Shown: positions 17,567-25,615 of the stretch, in pieces | Position numbering within the stretch: position 1 is the stretch's first letter | Layout: the number at the start of each line of letters is the position of its first letter | Position numbers and translations under genes: made by a program | Source: CAZITB01 sp964542055 | Lineage (GTDB): Bacteria; Planctomycetota; Phycisphaerae; Sedimentisphaerales; CAMDDF01 | Assembly: GCA_964542055.1 (NCBI GenBank) | Contig: CAZITB010000019.1 | Location: forward strand, 1 to 30,592 | Reading direction: 5' to 3' | Length of the DNA: 30,592 nt | The notes under the pieces: generated by a model | Told to the model about the DNA's origin: nothing | Seen by the model: the letters and a program-made list of their open reading frames with translations, nothing else | Databases searched by the model: none

Positions 17567-18259
17567 TTGCTTGAACCAAATTCAATAAAGGAAATTTTCG
17601 ACAAAATCGCATACAGATACGATCTGGCAAATCATATCTTGAGTTTGGGCGCAGACCGCTTCTGGAGAAAAAAACTTGTCAAACTCGCTTCTCCTTCACC
17701 CAGCCAGAAACTCCTCGACATCTGCTGCGGTACCGGAGATTTAGCCATAGAATTTGCCCGCCAAATCCCTTCACTTGAAATAACCGCATGCGATTTCAGC
17801 CCTCAAATGCTCGAACTCGCCAGGCAAAAAACAAAAAAAGCAAACGTCTCAATCATTTATGATCGGAAAGACTGCACATATCTCGATTATAATGACAACA
17901 CCTTCGACATAGTCTCATGTGCCTTTGGTCTTAGAAACATCCAAAACTTTGAAACCACCATCCAAAAGGTTCATCGGATTCTAAAACCCCGGGGAAAATT
18001 TACAATACTGGAATTTTCAAAACCAGAATCCAGATTTTTAAAACCTTTTTACTCATTTTATTTGCACTATCTTTTGCCTCCCATTGGTGGTATAATAACA
18101 CACCGTTATAAAGATTACAGGTACCTTGCAACTTCTGTCGAGAATTGGTACGCTAATGTAAATCTAACTGAACAACTGCAGAAAAACGGCTTTAACGATG
18201 TACAGAAAATAAATATAAGCCTAGGGATTGTAAACGCTTATATCGCTTATAAAGGATAA
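17567..18259 (+). CDS. menG: demethylmenaquinone methyltransferase (UbiE/MenG family)
   Basis: The 230-residue protein is a SAM-dependent methyltransferase that C-methylates demethylmenaquinone as the last step to menaquinone. Motif I LLDICCGTGD (about 48-57), the N-terminal IAYRYDLANHILSLG, CAFGLRN (around 124-130) and the C-terminal SLGIVNAYIAYKG are hallmarks of UbiE/MenG. The start is TTG at 17567 with AAGG about 10 bases upstream; no ATG fits. It follows atpD by 23 bases and the next gene by 10, so it is in the V-ATPase unit. No other quinone gene is in the window, unless the UbiA-family gene at 24704 counts. Confidence 0.93.
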   Translation: MLEPNSIKEIFDKIAYRYDLANHILSLGADRFWRKKLVKLASPSPSQKLLDICCGTGDLAIEFARQIPSLEITACDFSPQMLELARQKTKKANVSIIYDRKDCTYLDYNDNTFDIVSCAFGLRNIQNFETTIQKVHRILKPRGKFTILEFSKPESRFLKPFYSFYLHYLLPPIGGIITHRYKDYRYLATSVENWYANVNLTEQLQKNGFNDVQKINISLGIVNAYIAYKG

Positions 18260-18269
18260 TCAGGGCAAA

Positions 18270-20186
18270 ATGACTGAAAAGTCTCGAAATAACAAAAAAA
18301 ATATTGCGGTCCAGAAACCATTTCTTTCTGTCGGCCCAACTTTGCGATACAGCCATAACAATGTCCTGTTTTTCTGGACACTCGCACTGTTAGTATATCT
18401 CGCCACATTAATGCTCTGGTCAAAACTCCTCACAGGCGATCTCATATATTTCGCCGAGAACTGGTCCGATCCTGAAAAAATCTGGAGCCTAAACGACCTT
18501 TTAAGAAATCCTATCAACATCTTCAATTACCCCGAACAGATTATCGTTATGGGCGGCTTAATGGGAATAATTGTAATTGTTCCCATACTTATCTCTCAAC
18601 TGATGAGCCTTAGATACGCACTACCTTTTATAATCGCCTTCGCGATCATCAGCTTACCTGTCGGACTTTCAATTGCTCTGCTTATCAGCTCATTCGCCGT
18701 TGCCTGCCGCCCATTAAGGTTCAGATCCAGAATCGTATCTATCGCCTTATGCATGCTCCCGTTGATAATATACTGGGGAATTTTCTCCTCCAGCAAATCT
18801 CTAGAGCCAATAAGAGCTGCCATCTGCTACATCCCATGGGTCTGTGCTTGGTTGACTGCCATGATTATCGCAACTGCTGTACTTGGAATCGGCCACTTCA
18901 CAAGATATCGCCCCGGCCTCACTTTTTTGATCAGCTTCATTGGACTTATGACATTTTTCGGAATTTTCCAAAACAACATCGGCCTTTCAGAACTAGATTA
19001 TCAACTATACGTAGCACGCAACAACCCACACAGAATACCGGAATTTTACGAAAAGAATATTTCAAATTATATCGACGAAATGGCTGCAAAAGTCACCAAG
19101 GACAATAGCCCAGTCGGGTTTTATCCGACCGATCAGGAAAAATTACGTCAACAGCTCAAAAAAGATATTCAAAATGAACTCAGATGGGACAGGTGGCCCA
19201 GGGGATTCTCCAAAGAAAATAAGATCAACTTTCAGAAAAAACGCAACCAGCTTTTAGACCAATATAATAAATTTCTCCACCCGGAAAAAAAAGTTTGGAT
19301 GCCTCCACTGATCCATGAATGGCTAATCAGACACGACAGAAGAAAAGACAGGCTACCGATCGCATTATACTATAAAGGAATTGTAAGCGAACTCGAGCCA
19401 GTAGTTCTGGACATTGATCAGGAAATTTTGAGATTCAACAGCGATTACTCCCATCGCGGCAACATTCAGATATGGGTCGAACTTTATAAGGATTACGGCC
19501 AAAGCTGGGAATCTATCGAAGCAAGGCTTCGTCTCGCTAAAATACTTGCCCGTGAAGGAAACTTGGAAAAGGCACAGGAACTCTGCGACATCGGTTTGAA
19601 CATGATTGATAAATTTTACTTCTATCAAATCAGACAGGCCCCTGAAAGCTCCGAGTTCTTTAAAGTATTCAAAGACCCGCCTCAATCAATTATGACCAAA
19701 CCCTTAATTGATGATCTAAAATTCAGAACTTTGCAGTTTAAAGAAATTATCGGCCCGCAAAATCACAACAATGATAGAAATTCCAAATTGCTGCTCACTA
19801 GATTCATTTCATTAAATCCAAATGAACTCAATTATCAGGAAAAACTAAACGATCTCCTCCTAGATGCCGGCAAAAACTCCCCTTTGATCGACAATATATT
19901 ATTGACTCAGGCATTAATTATAAATGACCAGTCACGCAAACTCATCCATTTGAAAGAAGTTTCTGATAAGTACCCTCAATCAGATGGAGCCGTTGGAGCT
20001 CTCTATGAGATGGGACTTCTAAGAGTACAACTTTGGCAGCAGCAGACTGATGACAATAAGGACATAAAAAACAATTATCTCCACAAAGCAAGAGAAATTC
20101 TTGAGGCTCTCGTTTATTTTCACCCAAATCATTACTTGTCATACGAAGCTAAAAATATTTTAAATAGTCTTCCACTTACATATTAA
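18270..20186 (+). CDS. multi-pass membrane protein with a TPR-like C-terminal domain, function unknown
   Basis: I do not recognise this 638-residue protein. The N-terminal third has about six hydrophobic segments (roughly 32-54, 91-112, 116-147, 154-173, 182-207, 216-234). The remaining 400 residues are hydrophilic and helical. Around 425-460 a helix-turn-helix pair (ARLRLAKILAREGNLEKAQE) fits a tetratricopeptide repeat, and the region near 570-635 is a weaker second candidate. No catalytic motif is visible. It lies 10 bases after menG and 11 before plsY, so it is co-transcribed with energy and lipid genes. A role in envelope assembly or membrane-protein organisation is a guess only. Confidence 0.7.
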   Translation: MTEKSRNNKKNIAVQKPFLSVGPTLRYSHNNVLFFWTLALLVYLATLMLWSKLLTGDLIYFAENWSDPEKIWSLNDLLRNPINIFNYPEQIIVMGGLMGIIVIVPILISQLMSLRYALPFIIAFAIISLPVGLSIALLISSFAVACRPLRFRSRIVSIALCMLPLIIYWGIFSSSKSLEPIRAAICYIPWVCAWLTAMIIATAVLGIGHFTRYRPGLTFLISFIGLMTFFGIFQNNIGLSELDYQLYVARNNPHRIPEFYEKNISNYIDEMAAKVTKDNSPVGFYPTDQEKLRQQLKKDIQNELRWDRWPRGFSKENKINFQKKRNQLLDQYNKFLHPEKKVWMPPLIHEWLIRHDRRKDRLPIALYYKGIVSELEPVVLDIDQEILRFNSDYSHRGNIQIWVELYKDYGQSWESIEARLRLAKILAREGNLEKAQELCDIGLNMIDKFYFYQIRQAPESSEFFKVFKDPPQSIMTKPLIDDLKFRTLQFKEIIGPQNHNNDRNSKLLLTRFISLNPNELNYQEKLNDLLLDAGKNSPLIDNILLTQALIINDQSRKLIHLKEVSDKYPQSDGAVGALYEMGLLRVQLWQQQTDDNKDIKNNYLHKAREILEALVYFHPNHYLSYEAKNILNSLPLTY

Positions 20187-20197
20187 GGGACAAATAG

Positions 20198-20842
20198 ATG
20201 GAATTGTTTTTCTTGATTGCAATTGCATATTTTCTCGGCTCAATACCTTTTGGCCTTTTAATTGCAAAACTCCATGGCAAAGATCTCCGTTCAATCGGTT
20301 CAGGCAATATCGGCGCTACCAACGTCTCACGGGCACTTGGCAAAAAATGGGCCTATTTATGTTTCGTTCTCGATGTCCTCAAAGGTTTCATCCCAACTTT
20401 CATAGCCTCCTTTTATGTTGGTAAAAACCCAAATTCTATCACAATTATTTTGTGGCTTTGCGTCGGTTTGATGGCTGTTTTGGGGCATATTTTCCCTGTT
20501 TACTTGAATTTTAAAGGAGGTAAAGGCGTCGCAACCAGCTTAGGCTATGGCCTGGGTTTATACCCGTATTTCACCACCGCCGCTGTTGCAGCCTTTATAG
20601 TCTGGGCAATCACTGTACTTATATGGCGTTACGTTTCACTTGCCTCTATAATTGGCGGCTTCGCATTTATCATTACTGTTATCGTCAACATCGCAATTAA
20701 CGACAACTGGAAAATTATCAATTTATGGCCGCTGCTTGTAGTTGCAGCCCTCATTCAACTGATGATTGTGGTCCGCCACCGAACGAATATCAAAAGAATA
20801 ATTGCCGGAACCGAAGGCAAAATCTTCCAAAAAAACTCTTAA
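20198..20842 (+). CDS. plsY: glycerol-3-phosphate acyltransferase PlsY
   Basis: PlsY moves an acyl group from acyl-phosphate to glycerol-3-phosphate in the inner membrane, the first committed step to phosphatidic acid. The 214-residue protein has five or more hydrophobic helices and the three family motifs: FLGSIPFG with GSGNIGATNV (motif 1), VLDVLKGFIP, and GHIFPVYLNFKGGKGVATSLG, quoted here as the FKGGKGVAT core. GGGA precedes the ATG. It is the last gene of the plus-strand run and stops 7 bases from the end of surE on the other strand; I see no clear terminator in that gap. Confidence 0.96.
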   Translation: MELFFLIAIAYFLGSIPFGLLIAKLHGKDLRSIGSGNIGATNVSRALGKKWAYLCFVLDVLKGFIPTFIASFYVGKNPNSITIILWLCVGLMAVLGHIFPVYLNFKGGKGVATSLGYGLGLYPYFTTAAVAAFIVWAITVLIWRYVSLASIIGGFAFIITVIVNIAINDNWKIINLWPLLVVAALIQLMIVVRHRTNIKRIIAGTEGKIFQKNS

Positions 20843-20849
20843 TCAAATT

Positions 20850-21593
20850 TCAAAGTTTCTTGCGACCCAGTTTCTGCGTCTTTCGGTGATCCGTCATATC
20901 ATAATGCAGTGCCGTAACCGTAACATGACCTTCCAGCAAAGCCGTCGTGTCAGTTACTTCCACTTCCATACTATGCTCACCATCCTCAGGCAAATACAAA
21001 ATTTGACCCTGCTGCGTCTTTCTCTTAATGTAGTGTTCCTCAAAACCCCTCGTAGATTGCGCAACTACTTTAACCCCTTTCGGCTTACCCTCAGACAAAA
21101 CCGGAACATTAATGTTTATTACATCACCCGGATCAAGCGGCAGTAGCTTCTTCAAAGTCTTAAAACAGTGTGATGCTCCTGCCTTAAAATCCATCTCATC
21201 ATCAATCGCCAGGCTAAGCGCAACCGATGGAATATTATAAAATGCAGCTTCCATTGCAGCCGCCACAGTACCGCTGTAATAAACATTTACTCCCACATTG
21301 GCGCCGTCATTGATTCCCGAAACAACAAGGTCAACTGGTTTCTTGGTCAGTTCCATAAGTGCAAGCTTAACACAATCAGCTGGCGATCCCAAAACACTAT
21401 AACCTGTAAAAAGCCCGTTAACATCGATTTTTTTACATTCAAGCTGCTGATGTATAGTAATACTGTGTCCCGCCCCGCTTTTCACTTCAGTTGGTGCAGC
21501 AACCGTAACATCACCCAGCTTCTTCAAATACGGATAAATCGCACTGATACCAGGTGCCAAAATTCCATCATCATTTGTTAACAAAATATGCAT
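20850..21593 (-). CDS. surE: 5'/3'-nucleotidase SurE
   Basis: SurE is a metal-dependent cytoplasmic nucleotidase that dephosphorylates nucleoside 5'- and 3'-monophosphates and is linked to stationary-phase survival. The N-terminal ILLTNDDG gives metal ligands D8 and D9. SGAGHSIT and VVSGINDGANVG provide the other conserved pocket residues (Ser and Asn), and GSPADCVKLAL is also typical. The length of 247 is normal. GGAG lies 9 bases before the ATG and a good promoter about 30 bases upstream. It converges on plsY and diverges from nnrE. Confidence 0.96.
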   Translation of the reverse strand: MHILLTNDDGILAPGISAIYPYLKKLGDVTVAAPTEVKSGAGHSITIHQQLECKKIDVNGLFTGYSVLGSPADCVKLALMELTKKPVDLVVSGINDGANVGVNVYYSGTVAAAMEAAFYNIPSVALSLAIDDEMDFKAGASHCFKTLKKLLPLDPGDVININVPVLSEGKPKGVKVVAQSTRGFEEHYIKRKTQQGQILYLPEDGEHSMEVEVTDTTALLEGHVTVTALHYDMTDHRKTQKLGRKKL

Positions 21594-21625
21594 TGACTAT
21601 TGCTCCATTTAATAACTTAGGTTAA

Positions 21626-21654
21626 ATTGTATTGGATAACCTTAATTTTGTAAA
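21626..21654 (-). promoter_or_regulatory. promoter for surE, flanked by an inverted repeat
   Basis: Minus-strand TTTACA (21654-21649) and TACAAT (21631-21626) are 17 bases apart; each matches the sigma70 consensus at five of six positions. The start would fall about 25 bases before the surE ATG. The -10 lies inside the inverted repeat AGGTTA (21619-21624) and TAACCT (21637-21642), which could bind a regulator. Confidence 0.55.
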
Positions 21655-21675
21655 CCTTTATTGTGGGAATCAAAA

Positions 21676-22353
21676 ATGTCAAAACATACAATAATGACGA
21701 CTCAGCAAGTCAGGCAATTCGATAAACACGCCATCGAAAATCTCAAAATCCCCGGAATCATTCTAATGGAAAACGCCGGTATAAACTGCAGTCAGATTGT
21801 CATCGATCAGCTAAAAAAAATAAATGGCAAAAAAGTCTGTATCATTTGTGGAACCGGTAACAACGGAGGCGATGGTTTTGTGATTGCTCGTCATCTTTGC
21901 AACTATAATTTCGATGTCTCTGTAATAATCACAGGCGATCCTGAAAAAATCAAAGGCGACGCTAAAACAAATTTTGAGATCGTAAAGAACATGAAACTGA
22001 TTATAGAATCATTCGATACCGAAAAAGAAAAAATCAACAAATTTAAAAACTTGTATTCAGATGCAGACATCATTATAGATGCAATTTTCGGAACTGGACT
22101 AAAAGGCCAAGTCAAGGACCCTTACCTGGAAATATTCGATGAGCTAAATTCCACTGGTAAACACAAAATTTCTATTGACGCTCCCTCTGGTCTCGATTGC
22201 GACACAGGCCAGCCTCTCGGCGGCGTGATCAAAGCTAATCAAACCATAACACTTGCCGCAATGAAAAAAGGATTACAAACTCCTGATGCTAAAAATTTCA
22301 CAGGTGAGGTACTCGTCAGATCAATCGGGATAAGCTTAAAATTCGCCAAATAA
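21676..22353 (+). CDS. nnrE: NAD(P)H-hydrate epimerase (YjeF N-terminal domain)
   Basis: NnrE converts the R form of damaged NAD(P)H hydrate to the S form for repair by the dehydratase NnrD. The 225-residue protein is the YjeF_N domain alone: TTQQVRQFDKHAI near the start, GIILMENAG, the GTGNNGGDGFVIARHL loop and IDAIFGTGLKG with the catalytic aspartate, then SIDAPSGLDCDTG. NnrD is often fused to or beside it and is missing here. I choose the ATG at 21676; an in-frame TTG at 21661 would overlap its ribosome site (GTGGGAA). Confidence 0.94.
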   Translation: MSKHTIMTTQQVRQFDKHAIENLKIPGIILMENAGINCSQIVIDQLKKINGKKVCIICGTGNNGGDGFVIARHLCNYNFDVSVIITGDPEKIKGDAKTNFEIVKNMKLIIESFDTEKEKINKFKNLYSDADIIIDAIFGTGLKGQVKDPYLEIFDELNSTGKHKISIDAPSGLDCDTGQPLGGVIKANQTITLAAMKKGLQTPDAKNFTGEVLVRSIGISLKFAK

Positions 22354-22357
22354 AAAA

Positions 22358-22384
22358 AAAGGGATAGAATTGATCTATCCCTTT
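22358..22384. terminator. bidirectional rho-independent terminator
   Basis: AAAGGGATAGA (22358-22368) and TCTATCCCTTT (22374-22384) form a perfect 11-pair stem with a 5-base loop. On the minus strand the stem is followed by six more T (complement of 22357-22352); on the plus strand by an AT-rich run. It lies between the convergent nnrE and the coiled-coil gene and should stop both. Confidence 0.9.
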
Positions 22385-22404
22385 ATAAATTTTATAACAC
22401 TAGA

Positions 22405-23814
22405 TTAATTTCCCAGCTGTTGACTCTGTCCGATAAAGTGCATGAACCTGCTGGTATCAAAAACCGGAATTGAGAAATTCGAAGCCTTCTCAACAACTCT
22501 TTCATAAAAATCCCTGCTCTTCACTGCTTCTTCATATCTTTCCATCGCTGTTGGATCAAAATTAATATCAGCAGTACTCGGCTTTGGCGGTACTACAGGA
22601 GCCCTGCCCAAAACCACAAAATCGGTTTCGATCGTAACATCATCGGCAACTTCAGCTCCCCAATCCTCGATCATCTGTTTGATCTTTTCTTTACCATCCA
22701 AATCTGGCCTGCCGTCATCATTGATATCAAACTGACCAGCCACTACAAAAGTATTGACCTCTTCCTCATCCCAGATCAAATTTGCTATCGGATCCTCAGC
22801 TATGATAGACTGTTTCGGATCAACAGATTCAGGCTTAATACGAGCAATAGATATCCTTTTTTCAACATCAAATATTTCAACCTCTGCCTTGCCTTTGCCA
22901 TCTGGCGGTATCGGAGCATTCTTATTATAAACCGAGAACGTCAAACCCGGATAAACATGGTCATCTGAACCAAGGTTCAAAATCACAATACCGGTCGAAG
23001 GATCAACAGAAACGATCTGGCCATCAGGCTCAAACGCCTTTATTTCTTTCAAAGGCTGCGGCTTGATACTTTCGATCACGCCCATATAGTGGCGCATTCT
23101 TTCTTCGGCCTGATTTAACTCTGCCTTCGTCCTCAGCAGATCATCCTTGGTAGCATTAAGTTCCTGTCTTGTTTCTTCAAATCTCCTGGTAAGCGAACCA
23201 ATCTGCTCACCAAACTTTGTATCAATCAATTCCTGCAAATTTGCATACTTCTGCTGAGCCTCATCAACCATCTGCTTCTGAGCCTCCAAATGCTGCTGCC
23301 ACTGTTTTTCACTTTCCAAATGAGCTTCTTGAGCTGCATCGAACTCATTTTGAATCTTCTTCAACTGATCACCTTTTTCAGCTGCAAGATTCAAAGCCGC
23401 GTTCCTCGCCTGGTTCAAAAGCTCCAAAACCCTCACAACTGTCTGACCATTCGGGTCAAAATCCGCACCTTGGATCCTCTGGTACATAGAATCCATACTA
23501 TTCATTATCTCGTTAAACTTCACCTCAGCCGTCGCATCCTCTGTAGCTACTCCGCCTATCTTATCAGCAAGCCGATCAAGGTACTCACTCATTGTTCCAA
23601 GATAGCTTTTGCCCGGCAGAGTTTTGCCCACATCTGCCTTTTCTCTGCCTCGGGCAATCTCCTGCATTTCAGCCTGTGCATCGAGATACAACTTCCTGTT
23701 ATCTTCCGATTTGAGATAAAAAATTATCGCTGCGACCGTAGCCGCGATAAATACTGCTGCAAAAAATATCGCTGAATAAAGCGATGCATTACTCTGATTT
23801 GCTCTTGGGGGCAT
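22405..23814 (-). CDS. membrane-anchored coiled-coil protein with possible BRCT-like C-terminal domain, function unknown
   Basis: This 469-residue protein has one N-terminal membrane helix (about 13-34) after a short leader, a long coiled coil (about 130-255, Gln/Glu/Lys-rich), a beta-rich segment (about 265-345, with VSVDPSTGIVILNLGSDD) and a C-terminal region. Residues 356-404 resemble a BRCT-type repeat in layout, with an inserted loop DINDDGRPDLDG whose spacing is that of a calcium-binding EF-hand/dockerin loop. The likely topology is a small cytoplasmic N-terminus and a large periplasmic body, but this is inferred. AAGGAG lies 6 bases before the ATG; a TTG codon directly upstream is less likely. 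It has its own promoter and strong terminator. Confidence 0.7.
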   Translation of the reverse strand: MPPRANQSNASLYSAIFFAAVFIAATVAAIIFYLKSEDNRKLYLDAQAEMQEIARGREKADVGKTLPGKSYLGTMSEYLDRLADKIGGVATEDATAEVKFNEIMNSMDSMYQRIQGADFDPNGQTVVRVLELLNQARNAALNLAAEKGDQLKKIQNEFDAAQEAHLESEKQWQQHLEAQKQMVDEAQQKYANLQELIDTKFGEQIGSLTRRFEETRQELNATKDDLLRTKAELNQAEERMRHYMGVIESIKPQPLKEIKAFEPDGQIVSVDPSTGIVILNLGSDDHVYPGLTFSVYNKNAPIPPDGKGKAEVEIFDVEKRISIARIKPESVDPKQSIIAEDPIANLIWDEEEVNTFVVAGQFDINDDGRPDLDGKEKIKQMIEDWGAEVADDVTIETDFVVLGRAPVVPPKPSTADINFDPTAMERYEEAVKSRDFYERVVEKASNFSIPVFDTSRFMHFIGQSQQLGN

Positions 23815-23860
23815 CAAATACTCCTTATACGTGCTTTTAAATACTAAATTTTAGACAGTT

Positions 23861-23889
23861 ATTATGCTCTTAAACACACCTTTAGTCAA
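23861..23889 (-). promoter_or_regulatory. promoter for the membrane-anchored coiled-coil gene
   Basis: Minus-strand TTGACT (23889-23884) and CATAAT (23866-23861) are separated by 17 bases, each five of six to consensus. The predicted start is about 40 bases before the ATG at 23814. It lies in the 100-base gap after the HAD gene, so the two minus-strand genes need not share a transcript. Confidence 0.6.
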
Positions 23890-23917
23890 TAAAAAAATAT
23901 ATCTAACCTTAGCAGTT

Positions 23918-24601
23918 TCAAAGACTTTCAATTATTTTTTCTACATCATAAAGATTCTTTACCACATGACTGGGCTTTGCGATTTCATTTGGAGCCTCAT
24001 ATTTGTGGACTTTATTAGCCCTTATCAGCTGAATTGCAGCAGCAAACCCAAGTTTATTGGGCCCTGCAAAGTCTTTAGTAATATTATCCGCTACATAAAC
24101 ACTTTGTTCGTAAGAATTTGAAATTTTTTCACACGCAATCTCAAATCCACGGGTACTAGGTTTCCAAAATTCCCGCCCTATTTCCTCTGTAAAAACAATA
24201 ACTTCAAAATATTTCTCAATATCTAACTCATCCAATTTATAACGCTGAGCTGGCAAATAACCATCACTAACCAAACCCAACTTATACTTTCCAGATAAAC
24301 GCTCCAAGACCTCCCTGCTCTCATCCGGCAGCATTAAAGATGGCTTATGATTGCGGTAAGTCCCTACAAGCAAATGAATTATTTCACCGTCATACGCAAT
24401 TTCCATACCATCAAGAACCTTATTAAAAACCCTCTCCCTATTCCCGCCTGTAAATTCGCCCCACATTATCTCAAATGCCTTATCTGCCGAAATGGAATAT
24501 TTACCCGCCAAATATCCCGCAACCGCCCGAAAACCGCTCCTGCAGTAATCTATCTCGTCATATAGTGTATCATCCAGGTCAAACAATACCGTTTTGATCA
24601 A
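23918..24601 (-). CDS. HAD-superfamily phosphatase
   Basis: The 227-residue protein is a subfamily I haloacid-dehalogenase-type hydrolase with an inserted helical cap (about 18-90). Motif I is FDLDDT with nucleophile D8 and general acid D10. Motif II is the serine in LVSDGY, motif III the lysine in EFWKPS, and motif IV is VADNITKDFAG, where the usual GD is AD followed by Asn. Substrate is unknown; nucleotidase or sugar-phosphate phosphatase activity are both plausible. The start is TTG at 24601, supported by AGGAG six bases upstream and by the absence of an early ATG. Confidence 0.88.
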   Translation of the reverse strand: MIKTVLFDLDDTLYDEIDYCRSGFRAVAGYLAGKYSISADKAFEIMWGEFTGGNRERVFNKVLDGMEIAYDGEIIHLLVGTYRNHKPSLMLPDESREVLERLSGKYKLGLVSDGYLPAQRYKLDELDIEKYFEVIVFTEEIGREFWKPSTRGFEIACEKISNSYEQSVYVADNITKDFAGPNKLGFAAAIQLIRANKVHKYEAPNEIAKPSHVVKNLYDVEKIIESL

Positions 24602-24642
24602 TTCCTGCTCCTATGTTTTTCCTATACAAATATCGTGAGGTC

Positions 24643-24671
24643 AGTATAATACCATAAGTTTGACCAGTCAA
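24643..24671 (-). promoter_or_regulatory. promoter for the HAD gene
   Basis: Minus-strand TTGACT (24671-24666) and TATACT (24648-24643) are 17 bases apart and each matches the consensus at five of six positions. Transcription would begin near 24636, about 35 bases before the TTG start. Its -35 directly abuts the -35 of the opposite ubiA promoter. Confidence 0.65.
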
Positions 24672-24687
24672 TTACTTAAACTTTAAT
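24660..24687 (+). promoter_or_regulatory. promoter for ubiA-family gene
   Basis: TTGACC (24660-24665) and TTTAAT (24682-24687) are 16 bases apart, each five of six to consensus. The start would lie near 24694, only about 10 bases before the ATG, which gives a very short leader. It overlaps the back-to-back HAD promoter. Confidence 0.5.
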
Positions 24688-24703
24688 TAATGCAGGTACT
24701 TAA

Positions 24704-25615
24704 ATGAAACAGCTGTTAATGATACTCAGACCTTGGCACTGGACCAAGAACATGTTCATTTTCGCGGCACTGATATTCAGCCAGAAACTTGCCCAGCCCA
24801 TTGAACAGGTAAAAGTTGCCATTTTTAGCGCTATCGCCGCATTTATCTGCTTTTCTCTCGCTGCCTCGGCTACATACATCTTCAACGACATCTTTGACAG
24901 AAAAGCCGATCGCATACATCCCGAAAAATCGCATCGACCCCTGGCAAGCGGAACAGTTTCAATCCCTGCCGCATCTTTTATCGCAATAGTATGCGCAGCA
25001 ATCGCTCTAATTTTCAGCTATTTACTCGTAAAACAGTTCGCCGCCATAATAATCCTCTACCTTGTTCTAAATATTCTCTATACGCTTAAACTTAAAAACA
25101 TGCTCATTTTAGATGTCATTATAATTTCATTCGGCTTCGTTCTCCGAGCTATCGCTGGTGCCGTAGTCATTGGCGTTGACATCTCGCCATGGCTTATCAT
25201 TTGCACATTCGCACTTTGCCTGTTCCTCGGCTTCGGCAAACGCAGAAGCGAACTCCTGCTCCTGCAGGAAAACAGTCAACAATTCCGCGAAACACTCGGC
25301 GCATATACCCCCACTCTTCTCGACCACATGTTAAACGTCACCAGTTCCATCGCCGTCGTCTGTTTCCTCTTATACACCATGGACGACCTGACCGTCGCAC
25401 GTTTCGGAACTCACAACCTCGTTTACACCACACCGCTAGTGCTCTACTGCGTTTTCCGCTTCAGCGCCCTCATTCAGCGAGGCATTTACGCCGGCCCCGT
25501 TGAACTGATCATAAAAGATGTTCCTTTCCAAATCGGTTTAGCACTTTGGGTCCTTTCATGCGTATTCATCATTTACGGAAGCAAACTTAACATAGATTTA
25601 GGAATAACATACTAA
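24704..25615 (+). CDS. UbiA-family membrane prenyltransferase, decaprenyl-phosphate phosphoribosyltransferase-like
   Basis: The 303-residue protein has about eight to nine membrane helices. The first Asp-rich motif NDIFDRKADR (61-70) is followed by HPEKSHRPLASG, a pattern I associate with the decaprenyl-phosphate phosphoribosyltransferase branch (Rv3806c-like), as are the N-terminal LRPWHWTKNMFIFAAL and SPWLIICTFALCLFLGFGKR (quoted at limit). That branch moves phosphoribose from PRPP to a polyprenyl phosphate for cell-wall precursor synthesis; other UbiA members prenylate quinone or chlorophyll rings. Subgroup assignment is by memory of motifs. It overlaps the pseudouridine synthase start by one base (TAATG). 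Confidence 0.85.
   Translation: MKQLLMILRPWHWTKNMFIFAALIFSQKLAQPIEQVKVAIFSAIAAFICFSLAASATYIFNDIFDRKADRIHPEKSHRPLASGTVSIPAASFIAIVCAAIALIFSYLLVKQFAAIIILYLVLNILYTLKLKNMLILDVIIISFGFVLRAIAGAVVIGVDISPWLIICTFALCLFLGFGKRRSELLLLQENSQQFRETLGAYTPTLLDHMLNVTSSIAVVCFLLYTMDDLTVARFGTHNLVYTTPLVLYCVFRFSALIQRGIYAGPVELIIKDVPFQIGLALWVLSCVFIIYGSKLNIDLGITY

Noticed and set aside
20843..20849. Terminator between convergent plsY and surE
   Set aside because: The gap is 7 bases and only a five-pair AAACT/AGTTT match reaching into surE is visible, with no T-run.
23290..23775. Plus-strand open frame of 161 codons opposite the coiled-coil gene
   Set aside because: It mirrors the repeats of the Gln/Glu-rich coiled coil, lacks a ribosome site and family features.
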